Assembly: GCF_001311985.1 (NCBI RefSeq)
Contig: NZ_BBCJ01000006.1
Coordinates: 62,001-126,000 of the forward strand
DNA: 64,000 nt
Source: Geotalea toluenoxydans JCM 15764
GTDB taxonomy: Bacteria > Desulfobacterota > Desulfuromonadia > Geobacterales > Geobacteraceae
Direction of reading: 5' to 3'
Part shown: positions 41,960 to 51,633 of the stretch, one piece after another
Layout of the letters: each line of letters begins with the position of its first letter
Position numbering within the stretch: the first letter of the stretch is position 1
Position numbers and translations under genes: made by a program
Notes under the pieces: model-generated
The model's input: the letters and a program-made list of their open reading frames with translations, nothing else
Told to the model about the DNA's origin: nothing
Database searches by the model: none

Positions 41960-42772
41960 CTAAATGGATAGCAAATCCTTGCTCAACAGCTTCTCCACCA
42001 GCAGCCGGGCGGTTTGTTTCGGGTCCTGGATGCCTTCGCCGATGATCTCCCCCTTTTCACGTTCCGGGGAAAAGATCCGGCTCACCCAGGTTGGCGAGCC
42101 CTTCAGTCCTATTTTCTGCTCATCGAGCTTCAACACCTGATTGTTCCATACTTTTACCTCCGCATCCACGGATGCCAGGCGCATGGGAACCGTCGGGTAA
42201 CGGGGACGGTTCAGTTCGCGAACGACGGTCAGCATGGCAGGGAGCGGCGCCTCTACCATCTCGTGACGCCCTTCAAGCTTGCGCCTGACACGTATTTTGC
42301 GGCCTTTAGGGTCAAAATCCTCGACACGGTCGATGAGGGTAAGCTGGGTGAAACCGAGACGGGTGGCAATACCGGGGCCGACTTGGGCCGTATCTCCGTC
42401 GATGGTCTGCTTGCCGCAGATGACCAGCCCCACTTCTTCCTCTTCCGATAATTTGCGGATTGCTGCAGCCAGAACATTGCTCGTGGCCAGGGTATCGGCG
42501 CCGCCGAAAACCCGGTCGCTGAGCAGTATCGCTTCATCAACGCCCAGGGCCAGTGCCTTTTTCAGTGTGGCCTCCGCATTGGGAGGCCCCATGGAGATGG
42601 CGGCAACCCGGCAGCCGAAACGGTCTTTCAGGCGCAGACTCTCTTCCAGGGCGTGGGTGTCGTAGGGATTGACGATAAAGGGAATTCCTTCCCGGACCAG
42701 GGTGTTGGTAACCGGGTCGATCTGCACCTGGGTGGTGTCCGGAACCTGTTTGATGCAGGCGACTATCAGCAT
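41960..42772 (-). CDS. etfB: Electron transfer flavoprotein beta subunit
   Basis: Intact 270-residue EtfB: MLIVACIKQVPDT opening, VNPYDTHALEESLRLKD, AISMGPPNAEATLKKALA, CGKQTIDGDTAQVGPGIA and the AMLTVVRELNRPRYPTV region. It binds AMP/FAD at the interface with EtfA and accepts electrons from acyl-CoA dehydrogenases. First gene of the etfB-etfA-oxidoreductase operon. Confidence 0.95.
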   Translation of the reverse strand: MLIVACIKQVPDTTQVQIDPVTNTLVREGIPFIVNPYDTHALEESLRLKDRFGCRVAAISMGPPNAEATLKKALALGVDEAILLSDRVFGGADTLATSNVLAAAIRKLSEEEEVGLVICGKQTIDGDTAQVGPGIATRLGFTQLTLIDRVEDFDPKGRKIRVRRKLEGRHEMVEAPLPAMLTVVRELNRPRYPTVPMRLASVDAEVKVWNNQVLKLDEQKIGLKGSPTWVSRIFSPEREKGEIIGEGIQDPKQTARLLVEKLLSKDLLSI

Positions 42773-43349
42773 GGGAAAACCTCGTAATAAAGTAATAAGC
42801 AAACTAGAGCTGTGGCAAAAGTTTGGGCCTTGAGCCGGATCAATAACGTGGAATGAATCAGAGTCTAAATTTTGTGCAGGCGGGATAATAACAAAAAGCC
42901 CGCAGAGAAACAAGCACAGAGCTGCTTATAATTTGAGCAAATTTTTTTAGTATTAATAAAATTATTTCCGCTACTAATGCCTGCTGAATGTCATCAAACC
43001 CAAAGATAGTCAAGTAAAGAGCTGGCTGCGCTGTCGCATAAAAAAGAGGCAGATGTAGTTTTTTTCCCCACCTTGATCAGACTTTTAATCTTATCCCGAT
43101 TTGAGGTAGTGGCAACTGCAAAACTTGAAAACACGGCGTTCGCACCTGCTTTCTTTTGGAAAGTCGATCGTTGGAACCAATGCTGGATCACCGGCTGGAT
43201 ATTTAACCCTTTACAAAAGGCTTGCCAGTATTGATACATGGGATTTTTTTAAGTTTGGGCGACAAGGAAAGTGTTTCTTGTATTATCCAGTGCCTGGACA
43301 TATTATTTAGTCGTTGAGGTGCACAGATCAAATCACACCGGGGTAGATG
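42773..43349. other. Non-coding AT-rich region upstream of etfB
   Basis: About 575 bp between etfB and the small exported protein, AT-rich by eye. An 81-codon open stretch on the minus strand (42994-43239) has no ribosome site or recognisable domain. Promoters for both sides must lie here; none could be defined. Confidence 0.4.
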
Positions 43350-43682
43350 ATGAAATTCCGCATTCTCGCTTTACTGGTATTTGTGCTGAGCTGCAGCCAA
43401 CTTGAGGCATCCGCACTGGAACCTGCCGACAGCACTATCAAGCAACCGCAGGTCAAGATGCAGTTGGAGGAGTTGCAGGATGCTCTGCTGGCGGACAAGG
43501 AAATAGTCGCCCTGATACTCATGCTTAAGGACAACCCGGAAGTGCAGGCACTTCTTCAGGATCCTGATGTGGTGACAGCAGTTACCAATGGGGACATCGA
43601 CGCACTGACCGGAAACCCTCGATTCCTTGAGATCCTCAATAACCCCCAGGTCCAGGAGATACAGAAACGGGTCAAACAATGA
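43350..43682 (+). CDS. Small exported lipoprotein with STI1-like motif
   Basis: 110-residue protein with a hydrophobic leader and lipobox-like VLSC near residue 15. The mature part contains the STI1/Hop-type sequence MLKDNPEVQALLQDPDVV followed by a second similar stretch NPRFLEILNNPQVQEI; such helices bind hydrophobic peptides. ATG 43350 chosen because GGGGT precedes it at proper distance. Its stop overlaps the next gene by four bases. Confidence 0.6.
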   Translation: MKFRILALLVFVLSCSQLEASALEPADSTIKQPQVKMQLEELQDALLADKEIVALILMLKDNPEVQALLQDPDVVTAVTNGDIDALTGNPRFLEILNNPQVQEIQKRVKQ

Positions 43683-44453
43683 AGCCGGCTGAAGATTTCA
43701 AATTGTTTGATGCCCACTTTCACATCATTGACGGCCGATTTCCTCTGGTTCCGAACCAGGGCTACCTGCCGAGATGTTCACCTGCGAGGACTATCTTGCC
43801 AGGATGAAGGGGTACCGGCTTGCCGGGGGTGCCGTAGTCTCCGGCTCCTTTCAGGCATACGACCAGAGCTACCTGATCGACGCCCTGAAAAACCTGGGGC
43901 CCGGCTTTGTAGGTGTGACCCAGTTGCCGGCTTCAGCCTCCGATGAGGAGCTGCTGCGTTTGAACGGGGCAGGAGTCCGCGCCGTAAGGTTCAATCTGAA
44001 ACGGGGGGGATCGGAGGATATCCGGCACCTGGAAAAGTTTGCGCGGCGGGTATACGATCTGGCAAGGTGGCATGTGGAGCTGTACGTGGATGCCGTGAGC
44101 TGGGGGACCTGTATGAGACGCTGGTCGGCCTGCCTGCTGTCAGCATCGATCACCTGGGGCTGTCAGGTGACGGTTTTCCCGTGCTCCTCAAGCTGGCAGA
44201 ACGGGGGGTACGGGTGAAGGCGACAGGCTTCGGCCGGGTTGATTTTCATGTGCCGACGGCCCTCATGGAACTATACGAGGCAAATCCGCAGACATTGATG
44301 TTCGGCACCGATCTTCCATCCACCAGGGCACCAAAGCCATATTCGGATCAGGATTTCAGGTTGGTGGTGGAAACGCTGGGGGAAGAAAAAGCCCATCGAG
44401 TCCTATGGCAAAATGCCGCTGCTTTTTACGGTTTGATCCAGGAACAGTTCTGA
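43679..44453 (+). CDS. Metal-dependent hydrolase, amidohydrolase-2 family (frame broken)
   Basis: TIM-barrel hydrolase of about 258 residues. FDAHFHIIDGRFP gives the N-terminal metal ligands (HxH), SIDHLGL a further His, and LMFGTDLPSTRAP the catalytic Asp region. Family members hydrolyse or decarboxylate small cyclic or lactone substrates. Bases are missing near 43771 and 44095. ATGA overlap with the lipoprotein gene implies co-translation; the substrate is unknown. Confidence 0.75.
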
Positions 44454-44501
44454 CAGGGGACCCCCTTCAAAAGGGTGCACAGAACCATCGGCAGATACTT
44501 C

Positions 44502-45247
44502 TTACCAGTTGTAGTCCTTGATAAATTTCAGCAATTGTTCCACCTCCGGCTTTGGCTGTCCCTTGGTGACGACAATAATCTCCGACCTGACAGGAACGGT
44601 TTTCGGATTCCTGGTGTTGGCACTGGCAAATCCCTGTGGATCGATACCGATAGCCCCTGATGTCCGTGATATTCTGTCCCTGATCTCGTAGTAGTCGAAA
44701 GCTTCCACTGCAGACTCCGTCACCGGTCTGCCATCCATCACCTTCTTCATGAAGAGCTCATTCTGCCCCGGGTGGATACTCCCCAGACCACTACGATCTG
44801 CTGGTTGTCTCCACCAACCTGCTTCCAATTTCGCACCTTTCCCGAAAAAATGTCCTGAAGCTGCTTTTTGCTTAGGCCCGCAACCTTGTTGGATTTATGG
44901 ACAAAGACCAGCACATTGCTTTTGCCCACATTCCGTACGGTGAAAAGCCCCGAATCGATGATGACGCCATTCCTTGCCGCCCCCTTGACCATAGAAGAAA
45001 AAGGTAAGGGAGAGGCGACAATGTCCGCCGAACCGTTGTTGAGCTCAATAAGCCCCTGAACCGGAGTTGTAGTATTTATTGCCAAATGGATCCCGGTTTC
45101 GCGTTCAAAGTTGTCCTGGATGGAACCAAATATCTGCTTGCACGATGCTCCCCCACCCCCTATTTTTATCTCCCTCGGAGCTTCGGCAAAGGCAGTGGAA
45201 CAGAACAGCCATGCCAGCGTGCACATCACCAGGTTTAATATCTTCAT
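44502..45247 (-). CDS. PstS-like phosphate/substrate-binding protein (frame broken)
   Basis: Periplasmic binding protein of about 248 residues with signal peptide (LAWLFCSTAFAEA). Features of the PstS family: ETGIHLAINTTTP, NGSADIVASPLPF, LSKKQLQDIFSGKVRNW, and GVSTRGQNELFMKKV after adding one base near 44772. No permease or ATPase genes adjoin, so it may be a sensor or scavenger rather than part of a full transporter. Confidence 0.75.
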
Positions 45248-45458
45248 TGATGCCTCCTCTTACCTATCCTATCGGTATACCGACGGAAAGCTTGAAGCTA
45301 CACCCTTTTAATGAGAGATGCAAGTATTGGATTGCGCAGGTCAAGTTGTTGCTGTCGTGTGGTCAACACCCACACCGGCCCTTCCGGCAACAAATTCATT
45401 CTTGCAAATGGTGCGGCTATCTTTTACCATCCCTCCACTACATACCCGGAGCGTTCAA
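45248..45458 (+). other. Intergenic region upstream of the GDT1-family gene
   Basis: About 210 bp between divergent genes. No strong promoter consensus or hairpin seen. Confidence 0.3.
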
Positions 45459-46035
45459 ATGGATCTCAGCGTTTTTATCAGCACCTTTGGCATAATTTTC
45501 CTTGCAGAGTTAGGGGACAAGACGCAACTTACCGCCATGGCACTGGCGACCAAATATCCCTGGAAAAGGATCTTCATCGGCATAGCTGCAGCCTTTGCCG
45601 TGCTTAATATAGGTGCGGTCGTCATCGGCCAGATATTGTTCTCTTTCCTTCCCCTGTTCTGGATCAAGATGGTTTCAGGCATCCTCTTCCTTTTCTTCGG
45701 CATCACCACCCTGAAGTCGGCCGGGTTTTCCCAGGAGGAAGAAGAGTCGGAAGAAAAGCAGTTGAAGTCAAAGGGACCGGTCGCAACCTCGTTTATCATG
45801 ATTCTGCTGGCTGAGTTGGGTGACAAGACACAGTTGGTAACCACCAGCCTCTCTGCCCAGCATGATTCCACGCTGTCTGTTTTTGCCGGATCAACACTGG
45901 CCTTGTGGATTGTTTCCCTGCTGTATATTCGTCGGTAAGCAACTTACCCGTTTTGTCCCTCTTTCCACCATTCACAGGGGAGCCGGCTGCCTTTTTCTTA
46001 TCTTCGGCATCGCCATTCTCTACCAGGCATTCTGA
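45459..46035 (+). CDS. TMEM165/GDT1 (UPF0016) family cation exporter (frame broken)
   Basis: Membrane protein of about 191 residues with six TM helices in two inverted halves, each carrying the family motif ELGDKTQ (LAELGDKTQLTAMAL and LAELGDKTQLVTTSL). The family transports Mn2+ or Ca2+ in exchange for protons. One base is missing near 45930; with it the C-terminus continues IFVGKQLTRFVPLS to ILYQAF. ATG 45459 opens the first helix. Confidence 0.85.
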
Positions 46036-46144
46036 TCCGGTACCTTTGACTCCTCCTCAAGACACTGGTAAATTTTAACGCCATTTGCAATTTGGCCGCT
46101 GACAGCTTACAATTTTCGAGAAATCCATTTTCTCCGGCAAGTGA

Positions 46145-46999
46145 ATGTCCGATAAGCACATAGAAAAGATATTCCTTTATCTACTGGCAATATCCCTCCT
46201 CCTCCACGTGGCGGTATTCGCATTCTTTATCCTATTCCCCCAGGAGAAGAAACCCCGGAAGCAGGAACCGTACATGGTCGAGTTGCGGGACCTGCCGGAG
46301 GTGAAGGCACCGCCCCCTCGGGAGCAAAAAAAGACAAGCAGACTGGCGGAAAAGCAGAGACGGGTGCCGAAAGAGATTGCACCTAAAGGTGAGCGGGAAG
46401 TAGAGCGGCTGGCGCCGCCGGTACAGCCACCAGTGGCGAAACCGGGGCAACAGGCGAGAAGAGAGGAGATAAGAATACCGCAACGGCAGGAGCGCGGCAC
46501 CATACCCCGTGAGGAAGCCCCACGGGGAGAAAGCGTCTTTAAACCAAACCGGCAGGAGCAGCCGTCCCTGGCCAAGCTTTTTCCAAGCTCCGGCAAAATG
46601 GCCAAAATAGAAGAAAGCTACCGCAAAAAATATGGGCACGAGGTGGAGGACGGCGAGGCTTCTTTTCTTAACACCGATGATATTTTGTTCGGGTCATTCC
46701 TGCGCCGGTTCGAGACGGCAGTTTACGGGGTATGGCGTTATCCTCAGGAAGCGGCGCGACAAGGCTTACAGGGCGTAACGCCGGTGAGGATCACCTTCAA
46801 CAGAAAGGGCGAAGTGGTTGATGTCAAACTGCTGGAGAGCTCGGGGAGCAGGATTCTTGATGAAGAGGTCCTGAGGACTTTGCGTGAAATCGGCCGGATT
46901 GGTTCATTCCCCCGCGGCTATACGAAAGACACCTTCAAGCTGATAGCGTTTTTCCAGTACATCAACAGCAGCAGCGGCATCAGAGGATCACTTCGCTGA
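46145..46999 (+). CDS. TonB family energy-transducing protein
   Basis: Intact 284-residue TonB-like protein: one N-terminal TM helix (FLYLLAISLLLHVAVFAFF), a proline- and charge-rich periplasmic linker of about 130 residues, and a C-terminal TonB domain with YPQEAARQGLQGVTPVRITF and VVDVKLLESSGSRILDEEV. It would transfer proton-motive energy from ExbBD to an outer-membrane receptor; neither is nearby. Convergent with galU, whose stop is adjacent. Confidence 0.85.
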   Translation: MSDKHIEKIFLYLLAISLLLHVAVFAFFILFPQEKKPRKQEPYMVELRDLPEVKAPPPREQKKTSRLAEKQRRVPKEIAPKGEREVERLAPPVQPPVAKPGQQARREEIRIPQRQERGTIPREEAPRGESVFKPNRQEQPSLAKLFPSSGKMAKIEESYRKKYGHEVEDGEASFLNTDDILFGSFLRRFETAVYGVWRYPQEAARQGLQGVTPVRITFNRKGEVVDVKLLESSGSRILDEEVLRTLREIGRIGSFPRGYTKDTFKLIAFFQYINSSSGIRGSLR

Positions 47000-47874
47000 T
47001 CAGCGTTTGATGCAGTCCAGCCGTTCCCGCAGAAACCTCTCGAAGTCGCCGTTGAACTCCTCCCGCTTCAGAGCCATATCCACCGTGGCCTTGAGAAAGC
47101 CCAGCTTGTCGCCACAGTCATGGCGGATGCCTTCGAAACGGCAGCCGTAAATAGCTTCATCCTTTGCCAGTTTCTTTATGGCATCGGTAAGCTGAATCTC
47201 TCCCCCTTGCCCGGCTCCTGTTTTTCAAGAATGGGGAAGATATCCGGGGTGAGGATATAGCGGCCGATAATCGCCAGATCGGACGGGGCATCCTCCTGCT
47301 TCGGCTTTTCCACCATATCCACCACCTCATAGATCCGGTCCGAGATAGTATTGGCGGCGACACAGCCATAGGAAGAGATATTCTCCAAGGGCACCTGTTC
47401 CAGCGCCAGGACCGGCCCGCGATACTTGCGGTAGACCTCCAGCAGTTGTCCCAGACATGGTTTTTTGCCGTCGATGATGTCATCGCCCAGTAGAACGGCA
47501 AAGGGTTCATTGCCGATGAATTCCTTGGCGCAGAGGATGGCATGGCCAAGACCAAGTGCCTGTTTCTGCCGCACGTAGAAGATATTCATCATCTCGGCAA
47601 TATCCCTGATCTGGCTCAGCTCAGCGTCCTTCCCCTTGTCGTACAGCAGTGATTCCAGCTCGAAAGAGATGTCGAAATGGTCCTCAATGGCCCGCTTGCT
47701 CCTGCCGGTGACGAAGAGGATCTGCTCGATGCCCGAGGCAACGGCCTCTTCAACCACATACTGCACAAGAGGCTTGTCTATCAGGGGCAGCATCTCTTTG
47801 GGGGTCGACTTTGTTGCGGGAAGGAACCTGGTGCCAAGGCCGGCAACGGGAAATATTGCTTTTTTCACCTGCAT
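47000..47874 (-). CDS. galU: UTP-glucose-1-phosphate uridylyltransferase (frame broken)
   Basis: Enzyme making UDP-glucose for cell-surface polysaccharide, about 291 residues. Nucleotide-binding motif FPVAGLGTRFLPATKSTPKE, VEEAVASGIEQILFVTGRSK, VLLGDDIIDG and KQALGLGHAI are typical. One base is missing near 47215 (G5 should be G6), after which GGEIQLTDAIKKL and DCGDKLGFLKATVDMALK follow to the stop at 47000. Confidence 0.9.
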
Positions 47875-47900
47875 GATTCAGCTCCTGGATAGATGTTTTT

Positions 47901-47929
47901 TCTTCACTCTTCACTCTTCACTCTTCACC
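47901..47929. repeat. Heptamer repeat (TCTTCAC)
   Basis: Four tandem TCTTCAC units just before the galU start; the right-hand units encode the last codons and the stop of metF on the minus strand (..SVKSEE). Confidence 0.85.
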
Positions 47930-48789
47930 GACTCCAGGATTTCAGGAATCAGGTCTTCTCTCCCCATGGCCATAATGTGCAGCCCATGGCAATGGGGTTT
48001 GCAGGCAGCGGCAAGCCTTTTGGCAATGTCGACACCGGCTGCCAGCGGATCTGTCGCTTTTTCCAGTTCTTCTATCAATGCCGCCGGCACTTTCAGGCCG
48101 GGGATATTGTTAGTGACATATCTTGCCATGCCCGCCGATTTAAGAAGCAGGATGCCGGCTATGACCTTCACCTGAAGCGGTTTTATCGCCTCAGCGAAAA
48201 GGGCGAGGCGCTCCGGGTCGAAAATGGCCTGGGTCTGAAAAAAGCTTGCTCCTGCCGTCACCTTCTTCTCAAGCTTGAAGGTGGTAAGTTCAAAAGGTTC
48301 GGCTTCGGGGGCTGCGGCCGCACCGACAAAAAAAGACGGTAAACCTGTGATGCTCTTCCCTGCCAGATCCATCCCTTCACCGAGCCCCCTTATGGCCTGT
48401 AGCAGCTGGACCGAATCAAGATCGAAGACCGGTTTGCCTGCACGGTGGTCCCCGAAAGAGATGTGATCTCCGGACAGTGCCAAGACATTGTTTATGCCCA
48501 GCGCTGCCGCACCAAGCAGGTCGCTCTGCAGGGCCAGCCGGTTTCTGTCGCGACAGGTAATCTGATAGATCGGCTCAATCCCTTCCCGCACCAGGAGAGC
48601 AGCTGCAGCCAGGGGGGAAATTCGCATTGTCGCCCCCTGGTTGTCGGTGACATTGACAGCATCCACCAACGGTGCCAGCTTTCGAGCCTTTTCCAGAAAT
48701 TCGCTGCAGTCGCATCCTTTGGGAGGACAGACCTCAGCAGTCAGGACAAAGCTGCCTCTCATGAGTTTTTGCTGCAGTCGGGAGGTCAT
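47911..48789 (-). CDS. metF: Methylenetetrahydrofolate reductase
   Basis: Intact 292-residue TIM-barrel flavoenzyme reducing methylene-THF to methyl-THF. Motifs VLTAEVCPPKG, DAVNVTDNQGATMRISPLA, GINNVLALSGDH and TAGASFFQTQAIFD. It lacks the C-terminal half found in long forms, and pairs with the upstream MetV-like gene (ATGA overlap at 48786-48789), as in the MetVF type. The last codons lie in a heptamer repeat. Confidence 0.9.
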   Translation of the reverse strand: MTSRLQQKLMRGSFVLTAEVCPPKGCDCSEFLEKARKLAPLVDAVNVTDNQGATMRISPLAAAALLVREGIEPIYQITCRDRNRLALQSDLLGAAALGINNVLALSGDHISFGDHRAGKPVFDLDSVQLLQAIRGLGEGMDLAGKSITGLPSFFVGAAAAPEAEPFELTTFKLEKKVTAGASFFQTQAIFDPERLALFAEAIKPLQVKVIAGILLLKSAGMARYVTNNIPGLKVPAALIEELEKATDPLAAGVDIAKRLAAACKPHCHGLHIMAMGREDLIPEILESVKSEE

Positions 48790-49445
48790 CGGGGAATTTC
48801 TTTCTCCAGCTTCAGGGTTCCCGGCTTGAGCATTCCGGAATAATCCTTCTGAGAAACGGTTTTTTTCAGCTTATCCAATGCATCCCTGGCCTTGAGGCGC
48901 TCGTAGATCTGGGACCAGACGCACTCCCTTTCCTTGTCCGTCTCACACCGGCCGTTGTCCATGCCACCGCAAGGTCCATTCAAAAGTCCCTTGGGGCAGA
49001 CGGTTACCGGACAGATGCAGCCGGTTTCAGTGAGGATACAGTCGCCGCAGAGGGAGCATTTCTGTTCGAAGTGTCCGAAACGGCGGATGTTACCGAGGAA
49101 AAGGGTATTCAGACCGGCAACCGTTTTCTTTGGGGTACTTGCCGAAACAGACTGGATGCCGGCACCGCAGGCCAGTACCAGCAGCGCATCCGCCTCGTCC
49201 ACCATCTCCTTCTTGGCGCGCAGGTCCCGGCCTGACCGCAGCATGTGGCAGGCCTCGTCGATGACCACCGATCCGGTCACCTCCTTGCCGGCGGCAGTCA
49301 ACGTATCCTGCATCTGCCAAATCTCTTCCTCGCCCCCCGCCTTGCAGACAGTGGCGCACTTTGCGCAGCCAATGAGAAAAATTTTACCATCATCGGCGAG
49401 AACGGCAAGGATTTCATCTATTGGTTTTTGTTTGCTGACTATCAT
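48786..49445 (-). CDS. MetV-like (methylene-THF reductase partner) Cys-rich protein
   Basis: 219-residue protein with a CAKCATVCKAGGEEEI N-terminal site and a Cys-rich C-terminal domain (KCSLCGDCILTETGCICPVTVCPKG, quoted in parts: KCSLCGDCIL, CPVTVCPKGLLNGPCGG). This is the MetV type, an FeS/Zn protein that partners MetF in acetogens and related anaerobes. ATG 49445 chosen; an upstream extension to 49523 would run through heptamer repeats. Confidence 0.8.
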   Translation of the reverse strand: MIVSKQKPIDEILAVLADDGKIFLIGCAKCATVCKAGGEEEIWQMQDTLTAAGKEVTGSVVIDEACHMLRSGRDLRAKKEMVDEADALLVLACGAGIQSVSASTPKKTVAGLNTLFLGNIRRFGHFEQKCSLCGDCILTETGCICPVTVCPKGLLNGPCGGMDNGRCETDKERECVWSQIYERLKARDALDKLKKTVSQKDYSGMLKPGTLKLEKEIPR

Positions 49446-49457
49446 ATTTTTAAAAGC

Positions 49458-49480
49458 GGTCGGTGGTCGGCAGTCGGCGG
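49458..49480. repeat. Heptamer repeat (GGTCGGN type)
   Basis: About three and a half units of (C/T)GGTCGG in the gap between the MetV-like gene and folD. Fourth heptamer cluster of the window; its unit differs from the others. Confidence 0.7.
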
Positions 49481-49522
49481 TTTGAAGTTTTTCACCACCG
49501 ACTGCGACCTCCGTCCGCATCA

Positions 49523-50365
49523 TTACCGTCTTTTCGCCGATTGGAGTGTATTGTAAAGGAGCATGGTAATAGTCATCGGCCCGACCCCACCGGGAACCGG
49601 GGTGATGGCAGCAGCGCGGGCAGAAGCTGCCTCAAACTCAACATCGCCGACCAGCTTCTTTTCACCGACGCGATTCACCCCCACATCGATGACCACCGCC
49701 CCTTTCTTGATCCAGGCACCCTTTATCATTTCGGGCTGGCCGACGGCGGCGATTACCACATCGGCCATGGCCACTTTGGCTGCCAAGTCACGTGTTTTGG
49801 AGTGGCAGAGGGTTACCGTGGCATTCTGTTGCAGACACATGAAGGCAACCGGCTTGCCGACGATGTTGGAGCGGCCGACAACGACCACCTCCTTGCCGGC
49901 AAGATCGACCCCCGCCTCCTTGAGCATGACCATGACTCCATAAGGTGTACAGGGCTGAAAAAGAGGCTTGCCGATGACCAGCCTGCCCACATTGTAGGGG
50001 TGGAACCCATCGGCGTCCTTTTCCGGGGAGATTGCCTCCAGCACCTTTTCCGTGTTTATCTGCTTCGGCAGCGGAAGCTGGACGAGAATGCCATGTATCT
50101 TCCGGTCCTTGTTCAACTTGTTAATCAGTTGCAAAAGCTCTTCTTCTGTCGTCTCCGCAGGAAGTTTGTATTCGTCGGAAAAGATACCCACATCCTTGCA
50201 CGCCTTTTCCTTCATGCTGACATAAACCTTGCTTGCCGGATCTTCGCCCACAAGCACCACGGCAAGACCCGGCGTTATGCCCTGAGTGGCCAGTTTCGCC
50301 ACCTCTGCGGTAATTTCACCGCGAATTTTTGCCGCAATTGCTTTGCCGTCTATTATTTTCGCCAT
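49523..50365 (-). CDS. folD: Methylenetetrahydrofolate dehydrogenase/cyclohydrolase
   Basis: Intact 280-residue bifunctional FolD. Active-site Lys/Tyr region [43 protein letters not shown]-type phrase (seen as [14 protein letters not shown]), and the NADP-binding [13 protein letters not shown]. It interconverts methylene-THF and formyl-THF, feeding the MetF/MetV step. A GGAG ribosome site precedes ATG 50365. Confidence 0.95.
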   Translation of the reverse strand: MAKIIDGKAIAAKIRGEITAEVAKLATQGITPGLAVVLVGEDPASKVYVSMKEKACKDVGIFSDEYKLPAETTEEELLQLINKLNKDRKIHGILVQLPLPKQINTEKVLEAISPEKDADGFHPYNVGRLVIGKPLFQPCTPYGVMVMLKEAGVDLAGKEVVVVGRSNIVGKPVAFMCLQQNATVTLCHSKTRDLAAKVAMADVVIAAVGQPEMIKGAWIKKGAVVIDVGVNRVGEKKLVGDVEFEAASARAAAITPVPGGVGPMTITMLLYNTLQSAKRR

Positions 50366-50522
50366 AAAGATAAGCTCCTTTTAACCATTTGTAGAAACTA
50401 GAAATAATAAGTAACAGCGGGACCTTTGTAAAGTATTTTCCTGGGAAATCCGGGCAAAAAAATCCCCCGTCGCCGGAGGATTTTCCCTGCTCCTTGCGGA
50501 GCTGCAGTCTTTTGGGATGTTG

Positions 50523-50770
50523 CTATGCAGCGGCAGACGGACATCCGGCGCAGCTGCCACCCGAAGGCAAGTCGGGGCATCGGAACTTTTGCTACTGCTG
50601 TACCCATCGTTGTACCATCCGCCCCCCTTGAGGGAGAAACCTGCCTGGGAAATCAGCTTCTGTACAGGTCCACCACAGCTGGGACATTCATTGGCAGGGG
50701 CATCCGAGAACTTCTGGCGCAATTCGAACTTATTTCCGCAATTGTCGCATGCATATTCGTAGAGTGGCAT
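50523..50770 (-). CDS. FmdB-type zinc-ribbon protein
   Basis: Short regulatory-type protein, 82 residues after correction. Zinc ribbon YEYACDNCGNKFELRQ / NECPSCGGPVQKL, then a Gly/Ser linker (KGGGWYNDGYSSSKSS). One base is missing near 50568; corrected, it ends PTCPSGGSCAGCPSAAA, a second Cys cluster typical of the family. Function in the cell unknown. Confidence 0.8.
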
Positions 50771-50840
50771 TTTCCAACTACCTCCTTTTTCTCATGAATC
50801 ACAGTAGCTAATATAGGTATTTGCAGTTAGTTTTGTCAAG

Positions 50841-51304
50841 TCAAGTTGTCATTTTTTCAGTCATGGCAAAGAGCAGACGCGAACGGTAGATGATGCCGAC
50901 GACCCGGCTTCCCTTGACCACCGGCAGACGCTGAAACCGGTGCTTGACGAAGAGTTCGGCGATATCGGCAACGTGGGCGTCCTCGGTGACGGAGATTGCC
51001 TGACGTTCCATGATCTCCGAAACCGGCAGCCCCTTTATCATGTCGCAGCGTTCGGAAAAAAAAGAATCATCAAGTTTTGCCGCCGATGTCACGCCGGTCA
51101 TGTCCCCGATAAGGCCGTGATGACGCTGAGAGGGGTGAGGATGCCTGCAAGACCGCCACGTTCGGATAGCACCACAAGACCGGGAGCGGCATTGATGAAG
51201 CTCTCGTCACCATAGTTATCCTTCAGCATCTGCACCGCTTGTGCGACTGTGGCCTTGGTGGTAATGACCGGAACATCCGAAACCATTATATCTCTGGCTT
51301 TCAT
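50841..51304 (-). CDS. Two-CBS-domain protein (frame broken)
   Basis: About 155 residues forming a Bateman module of two CBS domains that bind adenosyl ligands: first with ARDIMVSDVPVITTKATVAQA, second with VSEIMERQAISVTEDAHVADIA and HRFQRLPVVKGSRVVGIIYR. No catalytic domain is attached. One base is missing near 51110 between the domains. ATG 51304 chosen for the conserved MKARDIM opening. Confidence 0.75.
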
Positions 51305-51324
51305 ATATCCTCCTGCACTGCAAA

Positions 51325-51633
51325 TCATTTTACCAGAGAAAGAACGGTATTCCTTGAGACACCTTCGACCCTGATGGTCTTGTGCCGGGATTTCGCCCCA
51401 GAGGTCAGGGCCAAATGGGATTTTGCCACGCCGAGAGCCTTGGCCAAAAGCTCTATGCAGAGCTTGTTGGCCGCGTCATCGACCGGCGGTGCGGTGAGGC
51501 GGAGCCTGAGTTCGTCTCCCTGAACGCCGCAGATCTCATTGCGAGAAGCACGGGGTTGGACGTGAACGGTGAAAATCACCCCATCAGCGGTTTCAGTTAC
51601 CTTGAGACTGCCTGTGTCGCCGTCATTCTTCAT
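51325..51633 (-). CDS. DUF167 (YggU) family protein
   Basis: 102-residue protein of the YggU family; function unknown. GVIFTVHVQPRASRNEI, RLRLTAPPVDDAANK and HLALTSGAKSRHKTI are the family signature. It overlaps the end of the DivIVA gene by 11 bases (start ATG 51633), so it is translationally coupled to it. The order divIVA-yggU-yggT is common in bacteria. Confidence 0.85.
   Translation of the reverse strand: MKNDGDTGSLKVTETADGVIFTVHVQPRASRNEICGVQGDELRLRLTAPPVDDAANKLCIELLAKALGVAKSHLALTSGAKSRHKTIRVEGVSRNTVLSLVK

Noticed and set aside
42994-43239. 81-codon minus-strand frame upstream of etfB
   Set aside because: No Shine-Dalgarno, no domain and AT-rich context; treated as non-coding.
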